Source: an uncultured Christensenellaceae bacterium (GTDB lineage Bacteria; Bacillota; Clostridia; Christensenellales; Borkfalkiaceae). From it: DNA of 64,000 nt. Below the pieces are notes generated by a model. The model was not told the DNA's origin. It was given only the letters and a program-made list of their open reading frames with translations, and ran no database searches. The translations under genes and the position numbers were made by a program. The stretch is taken from NCBI GenBank assembly GCA_910587365.1, contig CAJUKJ010000002.1, positions 96,494 through 160,493 of the forward strand, read 5' to 3'. Below are positions 14,783-22,838 of this stretch, piece after piece (position 1 is the first letter of the stretch; each line of letters opens with the position of its first letter).

Positions 14783-16153
14783 TTAATCTTTAAACAAATT
14801 CTTTATCATTGTATTAACGTAGAGGATAGGTACGATAGAAATTTTATCGGCGAATTTTGCAACCGACTTCATATTTTTTGCGGGTACAAGCACTTTTTTA
14901 AAGCCCATTTTCACGCACTCGGCAACTCGTTTTTCACAGTATGAAACGGCGCGTACTTCGCCCGTTAAGCCTACTTCGCCGAACACTGCGACGTACTTGT
15001 CAATGGGCTTTCCGTAATAAGCGGAGGAGAGTGCCGCACACACCGCCAAATCGCAGGCGGGTTCATTTAGTTTGATCCCTCCCATAGCGTTTAAGTAGAT
15101 ATCCGAAGAGGAAAGGTTAAGCCCGCACCGCTTTTCAAGCACGGCTATTAAAAGTACAAGTTTGTTATAGTCTATGCCGAGCGGCATTCTTCTCGGTACG
15201 CCGAAGGAAGTCTTTGCGATAAGCGTCTGAACTTCAACGTTCATACACCGCGCACCCGTCTGCGCGGGGGTAACTACCGAACCGGGTTCTTCGCCTCGGC
15301 TTTCTGAAAGGAATATGCCAGAATAGTCGGTTACGGGAATAATTCCCTCGCCCGTCATTTCAAATACGCCGACTTCCTGTACGTTGCCGAACCTGTTTTT
15401 GACAGAACGCAGTATTCTGAAATTTTCCTGGTTTTCGCCCTCGAAGTAAAGGACTGTGTCCATAATGTGTTCAAGTACCTTAGGGCCTGCAAGCGCACCC
15501 TCTTTCGTAACGTGTCCCACGATAAAAAAGGTAATGCCGCGGCTCTTTGCTATGCGCATAAGCTTGGATGCGCACTCGCGCACCTGACCCACGGAACCTG
15601 CAGAAGAGGATAGGTCGTCGGTGTAAACCGCCTGAATGGAGTCTATAATGCAAAACTCAACCCCGTCAAGCTCGGCTTCAAGTCCGTCTATGCACGTTTC
15701 ATTTACTATCAGCAGGTCGTCGGAGTTGAGGTTAAGTCTTTCCGTGCGAAGCTTAACCTGCGAACAGCTTTCCTCGGCTGAAAAGTATAAAACCTTTTTG
15801 TTTGCCGAAAGGTGCGCGGCAATCTGCGTCAAAAGCGTGGATTTGCCTATGCCGGGGTCGCCGCCTATCAGCACCAGCGAACCTGTAACTATGCCTCCGC
15901 CCAAAACGTTGTCGAATTCCGAAATGCCGGAAGGCGTTCTGTTATAGTTTTCGTAAGTAATCTGTGAAAGGGGTTTTGCTCTTCCGCCGTAAACTGCTTT
16001 GCTTGCCGTTTTTTGCGGCTCTGCGGGTTTAACAATTTCTTCAACCATAGTGTTGAATTTTCCGCACGCGGGGCATCTCCCAAGCCAGCGTGGGCTTGAA
16101 GCTCCGCATTCGCCGCATATAAATTCCGTTGTCGTTTTCGTGGTTTTAGCCAT
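14783..16153 (-). CDS. radA: DNA repair protein RadA
   Basis: A 456-residue RadA (Sms), a RecA-like branch-migration helicase in recombination. The N-terminal zinc finger uses Cys13, Cys16, Cys27 and Cys30. Walker A is GGDPGIGKSTLL. The RadA-specific KNRFG motif is present (SVKNRFG), and the C-terminal Lon-protease-like domain follows. ATG 16153 has AAGGAAA upstream; the longer frame to 16198 runs into an intergenic repeat and is rejected. It is the last gene of the minus-strand rqcP-ispDF-radA series. Confidence 0.95.
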   Translation of the reverse strand: MAKTTKTTTEFICGECGASSPRWLGRCPACGKFNTMVEEIVKPAEPQKTASKAVYGGRAKPLSQITYENYNRTPSGISEFDNVLGGGIVTGSLVLIGGDPGIGKSTLLTQIAAHLSANKKVLYFSAEESCSQVKLRTERLNLNSDDLLIVNETCIDGLEAELDGVEFCIIDSIQAVYTDDLSSSAGSVGQVRECASKLMRIAKSRGITFFIVGHVTKEGALAGPKVLEHIMDTVLYFEGENQENFRILRSVKNRFGNVQEVGVFEMTGEGIIPVTDYSGIFLSESRGEEPGSVVTPAQTGARCMNVEVQTLIAKTSFGVPRRMPLGIDYNKLVLLIAVLEKRCGLNLSSSDIYLNAMGGIKLNEPACDLAVCAALSSAYYGKPIDKYVAVFGEVGLTGEVRAVSYCEKRVAECVKMGFKKVLVPAKNMKSVAKFADKISIVPILYVNTMIKNLFKD

Positions 16154-16189
16154 AATGTTTTCCTTGAAAGGTTTTAATTTGATTGACTG

Positions 16190-16363
16190 CGCGCGCAAAA
16201 ATCACATTTTTTGCAAGCGCACTCAATTTGCGCATACTTGCGCCTCGGCGGGGTGAATGCCCGCAATTAAATAATAAGTTTGCCCTTGTGATTGCGGGCA
16301 AAGGGCAAGTAGCCCTAAATCACGAAATTTTTAAAGCGCAGAATAGCTTTAACAATTTGTGAG
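16190..16363 (-). repeat. Structured repeat family 1, copy 1
   Basis: A 174-bp element between ispDF and radA, about 92% identical by eye to 17508-17682. On the minus strand it folds into serial hairpins: P1 with loop TATTCTGC (16345-16338), P2 AGGGC/GCCCT, P3 GCCCGCAAT/ATTGCGGGC enclosing GGGCAAACTTAT, P4 GCGC-AAGTAT-GCGC (16243-16230), and a terminal GCAAAAA/TTTTTGC stem. Its first 15 bases encode the last codons and stop of ispDF. Confidence 0.8.
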
Positions 16364-17485
16364 AGAAGCTACGCAGTAAACCGTAATTCCCAGACCCTTA
16401 CCCACAAAACCCAAGCCCTCGCACGTTCCCGCGGCAATTGCTATATCTTGTACGGGTACGCCCGTAAGCTTACTTAAATTTGCTTTCATTGCATCGATGT
16501 GCGGCGAAAGCTTAGGTTTTTCCGCTTGAACGCTTATTGAAAGATTGGCGGGGGAGTAGCCCTCGGCGTTTACAAGTTTCATAACCTCCCTTAAAAGCTT
16601 TCCGCTGTCCGCGTTCCTGTATTTTTCGTCGGTATCGGGGAAGTACTTTCCTATATCTTTAAGTCCAGAGGCGGAAAGCAGGGCGTCCATAACCGCGTGT
16701 ATAACCACGTCGCCGTCGCTGTGCGCTATAAGTCCCCTGTCGCAGTCAATCTTAACCCCTGCAAGCGTAACGAAGCTACCCTCGCCGAAACAGTGCGTGT
16801 CCACGCCGAACCCGACGCGCTGACCTTCGCCACAGCAAACGGTAGGGGAGGTGCGGTCGAAGTCCTGCTTAAAGGTAAGCTTTATATTTTCTTTTTCCCC
16901 TTCAATTAAGCGTGGCGGTGCTATGTATTCGCCGTAAACCGCGCTGTCGTCTGTGTAAACCTTGTTTTGTGCAAGCCTGTACGCGGTTTTGATATCATCC
17001 GTAATAAAGCCTTGCGGAGTCTGGATAAGGAACAGGCGGTTTCTGTCCAGTCTTTCCGTAACTATACCTAAGTTGGAATAAACGGCGGTGTCTGTTGCCT
17101 GAACGGCGCAAATCCCGCTGCCGTATGTCTTTACGCTGTTAATGCAGTCGGAAATAAGCTTGCGCGAAAGGAAGGGGCGCGCCCCGTCGTGGATTAGCGT
17201 TATATCGCCCGTAACTTCGTTTAAAGCGTTTTTCACGCTCTCCGTGCGGGTGCTTCCGCCGATAACTACCTTATACCCGAACGGAACGGCAAGTGCGCAT
17301 ATTTCTTTGTAATCAAACTTTGACGAGGTTACTATAACCTCGTCTATTTCGGGTATATTGAATTTTTCCAGAGTGTGATACAGTGCAGGTTCGCCGTAAA
17401 CGGGGGTAAGCAGTTTGTTTTTGCCAAAGCCCGCACGCTCGCCTTTTCCCGCCGCACAGATAATTACGCTTACAGTATTTTTCAT
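16349..17485 (-). CDS. ispDF: Bifunctional IspD/IspF (MEP isoprenoid pathway)
   Basis: A 378-residue fusion. The IspD half (residues 1 to about 220) is 2-C-methyl-D-erythritol 4-phosphate cytidylyltransferase, with IICAAGKGERAGFGKNKLL and IHDGARPFLS. The IspF half (about 222-378) is the 2,4-cyclodiphosphate synthase, with metal-binding VGFGVDTHCF, AHSDGDVVIHAVMDALL and IGKYFPDTDEKY. The usual IspF ending 'TTTEKLGFTGRGEGI' appears as GTCEGLGFVGKGLGI. The two steps are not consecutive, yet such fusions are known. ATG 17485 follows AAAGGA; the frame upstream to 17620 is translated repeat sequence. The last residues (LTNC, stop) are supplied by the repeat. Confidence 0.94.
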   Translation of the reverse strand: MKNTVSVIICAAGKGERAGFGKNKLLTPVYGEPALYHTLEKFNIPEIDEVIVTSSKFDYKEICALAVPFGYKVVIGGSTRTESVKNALNEVTGDITLIHDGARPFLSRKLISDCINSVKTYGSGICAVQATDTAVYSNLGIVTERLDRNRLFLIQTPQGFITDDIKTAYRLAQNKVYTDDSAVYGEYIAPPRLIEGEKENIKLTFKQDFDRTSPTVCCGEGQRVGFGVDTHCFGEGSFVTLAGVKIDCDRGLIAHSDGDVVIHAVMDALLSASGLKDIGKYFPDTDEKYRNADSGKLLREVMKLVNAEGYSPANLSISVQAEKPKLSPHIDAMKANLSKLTGVPVQDIAIAAGTCEGLGFVGKGLGITVYCVASLTNC

Positions 17486-17507
17486 ATATTCCTTTAATAA
17501 TTTACGT

Positions 17508-17682
17508 CGCGCGCAAAAATCACATTTTTTTGCAAGCGCACTCAATTTGCGAATACTTTCGCCTCGGCGAGGTGAATGCCCGCAATTAAATAATAAGTTT
17601 GCCCTTATGATTGCGGGCAAAGGGCGAGTAGCCCTAAATCACGAAATTTTTAAAGCGCAGAATAGCTTTAAAAATTTGTGAG
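17508..17682 (-). repeat. Structured repeat family 1, copy 2
   Basis: A 175-bp near-twin of 16190-16363, between rqcP and ispDF. P1 is a 13-bp perfect stem with loop TATTCTGC (17664-17657). P4 is GCGA-AAGTAT-TCGC (17562-17549), a paired change relative to copy 1. As in copy 1, the upstream gene (rqcP) ends exactly 15 bases inside the element. Confidence 0.8.
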
Positions 17683-17916
17683 TATTTCATAAAGATTGGA
17701 GGCTTCGTCCTTTTTTACCGTTTCTTTAATTTCGTTTATTTTAAATTTTACTCCGCCCGAAACGTAATTAATCTCGACAATATCGCCGACCTTAATCTGA
17801 TGCCCTGGTTTAACTTCCCTGCCGTTTACGGTAACTTTGCCCTTGTCGCACGCCTCCTGTGCAAGCGTGCGCCTTTTTAAAATTCTCGAAACTTTTAAAA
17901 ATTTATCAATTCTCAT
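17668..17916 (-). CDS. rqcP: S4-domain RNA-binding protein RqcP (YabO)
   Basis: An 82-residue S4 protein closely matching RqcP: MRIDKFLKVSRILKRRTLAQEACDKGKVTVNGREVKPGHQIKVGDIVEI, then KETVKKDEASNLYEIL. RqcP acts with RqcH in ribosome-associated quality control, aiding poly-alanine tailing on stalled 50S subunits. ATG 17916 is preceded by AGAGGA at 7-8 bases; a GTG six codons upstream is less likely. The final residues (LTNF, stop) lie in a repeat copy. On its 5' side, the third repeat copy begins 15 bases before the ATG. Confidence 0.93.
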   Translation of the reverse strand: MRIDKFLKVSRILKRRTLAQEACDKGKVTVNGREVKPGHQIKVGDIVEINYVSGGVKFKINEIKETVKKDEASNLYEILTNF

Positions 17917-17930
17917 AAAAAAATCCTCTT

Positions 17931-18210
17931 TCACAAAAATTTACTTCTATTCTGCGAAGTAAATTTTTCGTGAATTGAAAGGCGTTTCTCACGCACTGCA
18001 ATGAAAACAGTGCGTTCGGTCATCGCTTGCGCCTTGCATTATGCGCAAGCTTACCTCGGATAACAAAACAGCGCACTGTGCTGTTTTGAGAAATTTGTCC
18101 TCGCCTTTTCTTGCCGCAATCTTAGTGGCAAACTTATCATATAATTGCGGCAATTCAATCCGCTGAGGTGCAGGTATGCACAAATTGGGTGCGCTGGCGG
18201 AGGGAAACCC
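17931..18210 (+). repeat. Structured repeat family 1, copy 3 (expanded, opposite orientation)
   Basis: About 280 bp, reading on the plus strand. P1 keeps the loop TATTCTGC (17948-17955) but its stem is rewritten (ACTTC/GAAGT). The loop of P2 is replaced by an insert of about 110 bp bounded by TTTCTCA and TGAGAAA, holding three more hairpins (CGCACTG..CAGTGCG, GCTTGCGC..GCGCAAGC, AAAACAGC..GCTGTTTT). P3 is TTGCCGCAAT/ATTGCGGCAA with GGCAAACTTAT kept inside. P4 is GTGC-AGGTAT-GCAC (18168-18181). It ends in GGAGGG-AAA-CCCTCC. Confidence 0.7.
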
Positions 18211-18281
18211 TCCTTGCTATGCCGTTGATTATTTTAGAAATTTATCTTAATAAAAAATTTTTAAATAACAGTTAAAAGCGG

Positions 18282-18367
18282 TTGTCGCACCGCAAGCATT
18301 TCCATAACTAAAAAATTTTCAGTAACGATTTAAAATGCTTGTCGTACCGCAAGCATTTCCATAACTA
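18282..18367 (+). repeat. Tandem 57-58-bp repeats carrying degenerate promoters upstream of rpoB
   Basis: Units repeat with a period of 57 then 58 bases. The first two contain TTGTCG-N17-TAACTA (18282-18310 and 18339-18367). The third holds the consensus promoter at 18397-18425. The units share CCGCAAGCATTTCCATAACTA and ATTTTCAGTAACGA. From 18216 to 18281 I see only AT-rich sequence. Confidence 0.75.
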
Positions 18368-18396
18368 AAAAAATTTTCAGTAACGAAATAAAATGC

Positions 18397-18425
18397 TTGA
18401 CAACCTTGATTGAATAATTTATAAT
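18397..18425 (+). promoter_or_regulatory. rpoBC promoter (perfect consensus)
   Basis: TTGACA (18397-18402), 17-base spacer, TATAAT (18420-18425). The start is expected near 18432, leaving a leader of about 344 bases before rpoB. The leader is AT-rich with a small hairpin near 18473-18490; no ribosomal protein gene precedes rpoB. Confidence 0.88.
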
Positions 18426-18533
18426 AATACACTGAACTAAAATGCGAATTTTGCGCGCATATGAAATTTTTGAGGGGTTTTTCCCACTCGAAAAGTGTCA
18501 AAAAACGTCAATTTTCCGCCTCGGTTGCAATAA

Positions 18534-18562
18534 ATTATACACCATATAATTTAATTTGTAAA
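18534..18562 (-). promoter_or_regulatory. Minus-strand promoter facing the rpoBC promoter
   Basis: On the minus strand TTTACA (18562-18557), 17-base spacer, TATAAT (18539-18534), start near 18527. It would serve rqcP-ispDF-radA with a leader of about 610 bases running antisense through the rpoBC promoter and repeat copy 3. Confidence 0.7.
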
Positions 18563-18775
18563 GGGCAGAAAAAAAATTTTTTAAATTTTCGCGCTTTATT
18601 TTAAACCGTAAGCGGGCAGAGTTGCCTAAACAACGAAGTTTTTATTTTGCAGAACAAAAATAAAAATTAGTAAAATAAAAAAATATCACAGATTTTTTCC
18701 GGTGAAAAGATATAAACGGATAATCGCCAATGTGAATTTAAGATAGAAGTAAAGAAAAGGAGTAATTTTTTCGCA

Positions 18776-21700
18776 ATGAATTTACCGATTCACAAGTATG
18801 GCAAAACCGAAAGACGGAAGTTCGGCAAAATCAACGAAGTTATCGAAATCCCCGACCTCGTTGAAATCCAGAAGGCGAGCTACAACAACTTCATTAACGA
18901 GGGTATTTCCGAAGTATTTGAAGATTTTTCGCCCATAACCGACTATTCCGACCATTACGAGCTGTATTTCCTCAACCACTGGTTTGACGAAAAGCCCAAG
19001 TATGACGAGAAGGAGTGCAGAACGCGCGACGCAACATACGCGCTTCCCCTGCACGTAACCGTCCGTCTTGTCAACAAGGTTAAGGACGAGGTTATCGACC
19101 AGCCCGTGTTTATGGGAGAGTTCCCTTTAATGACCGATTCGGGTTCGTTTATCATCAACGGCGCAGAGCGTGTAATCGTTTCACAGCTCGTCCGTTCCCC
19201 CGGTGTATACAACGCGTCTACCCTCGACAAGACGGGTAAGGCAATGTACGGGACTACCGTAATTCCCAACCGCGGTGCGTGGCTCGAATTGGAGCAGGAC
19301 GCACAGGGCGTAATGTGGGTTCACGTTGACAGAAAGCGTAAGCTCTGCGCAACGGTTTTACTGCGCGCGCTCGGCTTCGGTTCGGACAGGGCTTTATTGG
19401 ACTTGTTCGCAAACGACAAGATGATTGAAAACACGATAGCCAAGGACACGACCAAATCGGAGTCCGACGGTCTTATCGAGCTTTACAGAAGACTTCGTCC
19501 CGGCGAAGTTCCCACCGAAGCTTCGGTTAAACAGCACCTCAACAATCTGTTCTTCGACTCCCGCCGTTACGACGTGGTAAAAGTGGGCAGATACAAATTC
19601 AACAAAAAGCTTAACCTGGCTTACCGTCTTCCCGGCTGTAAGCTTGCGGAGGATATTTTCAATCCCGAAACGGGCGAGATAATGGCTCACGCAGGCGACG
19701 TCATTGAGGAAGCAAAGGCTATCGAAATACAGGACGCGGGCGTTAACGAAGTGTTCGTTCTCGTTTCCGACCCTGCCGAAGGCGAAATCAAGCACAAGAT
19801 TATCGCAAACAATACGGTTAACTTCAAGGCAGTCAGTGATAAGAACGCAAAGACGTTCGGACTTCTTCCTACAATCTATTATCCCAACTTCCGCTTTATG
19901 CAAAAGCTTGCTGCGGAATGCGAGGGCGCGAAGGTGGAAGAGGTTGCGGAAAAATATCTTGACGAAATCAATTCTATTTATTATACAGTTGAAATTCCCG
20001 AAAGCGACGACGAAAAGCCCGAGGATAAGAAGAACAGGGAAAAAAGACGCGACACCCGCATCAAGTTTGTTGCCGCTTGTAAGAAGTTTAACGAGCTGTT
20101 AAATTCGGACAAGACGTTTATCGAAGCTGACGAAAAGAAGGAAATCAGACCTATTATCGAAAAGCTCAACCACAAGCATATCACGGTTGACGATATCGTC
20201 GCTTCTATTTCCACAAATATCGACTTACAGTACGGCATCGGCACGATAGACAATATCGACCACCTCGGCAACCGCCGCGTTCGCTCCGTTGGCGAGCTTT
20301 TGCAAAACCAACTGCGTATCGGTATAGCAAGACTTGAAAAATTAATCAAAGAGCGTATGGCAACGCAGGACGCAATGGAGGTAACCCCTTCGGGTCTTGT
20401 AAACGTCCGTCCCGTATCCGCGGTTATCCGTGAATTTTTCGGCTCTTCCCAGCTTTCGCAGTTTATGGACCAGACCAACCCCGCGGCAGAACTTACGCAT
20501 AAGCGTAAGCTTTCCGCACTCGGTCCCGGCGGTCTTAACCGCGACCGTGCAACCTTTGAAGTCCGCGACGTTCACCACTCGCACTACGGCAGACTCTGCC
20601 CGATAGAAACTCCCGAAGGTCAGAACATCGGTCTTATTTCTTCGCTTGCAACCTTCTCCAAGGTAAACGAGTACGGCTTTATTATGAGTCCCTACCGCAA
20701 GGTTATCAAGGACGAAAACGGCGTTCCCACCGTAACCAACCGGGTAGATTACCTCACTGCGGACGAAGAGGACAGGTACATCGTCGCACAGGCAAACGAA
20801 CCCCTCGACGAAAACAACCATTTCGTAAACGCGCATATCGGCTGCCGCCACCAGGATTTAATTACGCAGTACGCTCCCGAAAGAATGGACTATATGGACG
20901 TAAGTCCCAAACAGCTTGTTTCGGTTGCAACCGCGCTTATACCCTTCCTTGAAAACGACGACACAAACCGTGCGCTGATGGGTTCAAACATGCAGCGTCA
21001 GGCAGTTCCCCTTATGAAGACGGAGTCGGCTATCGTTGCAACGGGTATCGAGTCCGCAATTGCGCGCGACAGCGGCGTAATGGTACGCGCAAAGAAAGCG
21101 GGCGTTGCAGTAGGCGTTTCTTCCGATTTGATTAAAATCCAGGAAGACAGCGGCTTTATTACAGAGTATAAGCTTAAAAAGTTCGAGCGTTCAAACCAAG
21201 GCACCTGCCTCAACCAGCGTCCCATTATCAATACCGGCGACAGGGTAGAGGAAGGCGAAATTATTGCCGACGGTCCCGCAACCAACAACGGCGAGCTTGC
21301 GCTCGGCAAGAATATATTAATAGGTTATATGGAATGGGAAGGCTATAACTACGAGGACGCAATCCTCATTTCCGAAAAGCTCGTACAGGACGACGTGTTC
21401 ACTTCTATCCATATCGAAGAACACGAAACCGAGGCGAGGGATACCAAGCTCGGCGAAGAGGAAATTACCCGCGACATTCCCAACGTTTCGGAAGACGCGC
21501 TCAAAGACCTTGACGAGGACGGTATCATAAGAATAGGCGCGGAAGTTCAGCCCGGCGATATTTTGGTAGGTAAGGTTACACCCAAGGGCGAAACCGAGCT
21601 TACCCCCGAAGAAAGACTTCTCAGGGCAATTTTCGGCGAAAAGGCAAGGGAAGTAAGGGATACGTCCCTTAAAGTACCCCACGGCGAAGGCGGTATAGTT

Positions 21701-22825
21701 GTTGACGTAAAGATATTTACCCGTGAAAACAAGGACGAGCTTTCCCCCGGCGTAAACAAGCTTGTGCGCGTTTACATTGCGCAAAAGCGTAAAGTTCAGG
21801 TCGGCGACAAGATGGCGGGACGTCACGGAAACAAGGGCGTCATTTCCCGCGTGCTTCCGCAGGCGGATATGCCCTTCCTTGCGGACGGTACTCCTTTGCA
21901 GATAGTTTTAAACCCCCTCGGCGTTCCTTCGCGTATGAACATCGGGCAGGTGCTTGAAGTTCACTTGGGTTTAGTCTGCAAGCAGCTCGGATGGAAGATA
22001 GCAACCCCCGTTTTCGACGGTGCGACCGAGCAGGACATTAAGCATTTATTTGAAGAAAACAACATTCTCAATCCCGAAGGCAAGGTAGACGGCAAAATTC
22101 AGGTCTACGACGGAAGAACGGGCGAAGCTTTTGAAAACAGGGTTACGGTCGGCGTTCAGTATATGATTAAGCTTATCCACCTCGTTGACGATAAAATCCA
22201 CGCGCGTTCCATCGGACCTTACAGCTTGGTTACCCAGCAGCCCCTCGGCGGTAAAGCGCAGTTCGGCGGACAGCGTTTCGGCGAAATGGAAGTATGGGCC
22301 CTCGAAGCTTACGGCGCGGCTCACATCTTACAGGAAATTCTTACCGTTAAGTCGGACGATATCGTAGGACGTGTAAAGACCTATGAAAGCATAGTCAAAG
22401 GCAACAACATTTCCGAACCGGGCATTCCCGAAGCGTTCAAGGTGCTTTTGAAGGAGCTTCAATCGCTTGCCCTCGACGTCAAGGTGCTTACCGAATCGGG
22501 CGAAGAGCTTGTCATCCGCGAGCTTGACGACGATGACGACAGCATACCTTCGGCAAGAGCGCGCGAGCTTCAGGAGCAGGAAGCTAAAATTCCCGAAGAG
22601 GAGCTTGAGCTTATCAAGCACTCCGATGAGGACGAAGAAATCGAGCTTGAACCTATCTCCATATTCGATACCGACGACGAGGACGAGTTCAGCGGCAAGG
22701 AATTGTTCGCTGGCGACGACGAGGACGAAGACGACGATTTGGGCGATAAATTCACTCTTTTCGACAGTGAAGACGAAGAACTTGACCTGTTCGGCGACGA
22801 TGACGACGGCAAGGACGAGGAGTAA
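18776..22825 (+). CDS. rpoB: RNA polymerase subunit beta
   Basis: A 1349-residue beta subunit. The rifampicin pocket is FFGSSQLSQFMDQTNPAAELTHKR... with the drug-contact Asp, His and Ser (KLSALGPGGL) in the susceptible state. Other landmarks are VRDVHHSHYGRLCPIETPEGQNIGLI, GYNYEDAILIS, KMAGRHGNKGV and the C-terminal GGKAQFGGQRFGEMEVWALEAYGAAHIL. The protein is about 100-150 residues longer than usual because of a tail (about 1251-1349) in which roughly half the residues are Asp or Glu. AAAGGAG is 13 bases before the ATG, a long spacing. rpoC follows after 13 bases. Confidence 0.98.
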   Translation: MNLPIHKYGKTERRKFGKINEVIEIPDLVEIQKASYNNFINEGISEVFEDFSPITDYSDHYELYFLNHWFDEKPKYDEKECRTRDATYALPLHVTVRLVNKVKDEVIDQPVFMGEFPLMTDSGSFIINGAERVIVSQLVRSPGVYNASTLDKTGKAMYGTTVIPNRGAWLELEQDAQGVMWVHVDRKRKLCATVLLRALGFGSDRALLDLFANDKMIENTIAKDTTKSESDGLIELYRRLRPGEVPTEASVKQHLNNLFFDSRRYDVVKVGRYKFNKKLNLAYRLPGCKLAEDIFNPETGEIMAHAGDVIEEAKAIEIQDAGVNEVFVLVSDPAEGEIKHKIIANNTVNFKAVSDKNAKTFGLLPTIYYPNFRFMQKLAAECEGAKVEEVAEKYLDEINSIYYTVEIPESDDEKPEDKKNREKRRDTRIKFVAACKKFNELLNSDKTFIEADEKKEIRPIIEKLNHKHITVDDIVASISTNIDLQYGIGTIDNIDHLGNRRVRSVGELLQNQLRIGIARLEKLIKERMATQDAMEVTPSGLVNVRPVSAVIREFFGSSQLSQFMDQTNPAAELTHKRKLSALGPGGLNRDRATFEVRDVHHSHYGRLCPIETPEGQNIGLISSLATFSKVNEYGFIMSPYRKVIKDENGVPTVTNRVDYLTADEEDRYIVAQANEPLDENNHFVNAHIGCRHQDLITQYAPERMDYMDVSPKQLVSVATALIPFLENDDTNRALMGSNMQRQAVPLMKTESAIVATGIESAIARDSGVMVRAKKAGVAVGVSSDLIKIQEDSGFITEYKLKKFERSNQGTCLNQRPIINTGDRVEEGEIIADGPATNNGELALGKNILIGYMEWEGYNYEDAILISEKLVQDDVFTSIHIEEHETEARDTKLGEEEITRDIPNVSEDALKDLDEDGIIRIGAEVQPGDILVGKVTPKGETELTPEERLLRAIFGEKAREVRDTSLKVPHGEGGIVVDVKIFTRENKDELSPGVNKLVRVYIAQKRKVQVGDKMAGRHGNKGVISRVLPQADMPFLADGTPLQIVLNPLGVPSRMNIGQVLEVHLGLVCKQLGWKIATPVFDGATEQDIKHLFEENNILNPEGKVDGKIQVYDGRTGEAFENRVTVGVQYMIKLIHLVDDKIHARSIGPYSLVTQQPLGGKAQFGGQRFGEMEVWALEAYGAAHILQEILTVKSDDIVGRVKTYESIVKGNNISEPGIPEAFKVLLKELQSLALDVKVLTESGEELVIRELDDDDDSIPSARARELQEQEAKIPEEELELIKHSDEDEEIELEPISIFDTDDEDEFSGKELFAGDDEDEDDDLGDKFTLFDSEDEELDLFGDDDDGKDEE

Positions 22826-22838
22826 GGGAGGTTAAAAT

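Noticed and set aside
16154..16198. Longer start for radA
   Set aside because: The extension runs into repeat copy 1; ATG 16153 has AAGGAAA upstream and directly precedes the zinc finger.
17486..17620. N-terminal extension of the ispDF frame (MPAIIRANLLFNCGHSPRRG...)
   Set aside because: It is translated repeat sequence; a good RBS (AAAGGA) precedes ATG 17485, where IspD homology begins.
18282..18425. CRISPR-like array
   Set aside because: Only three units, AT-rich, with no repeat/spacer division and no cas genes; the units are promoter duplicates.
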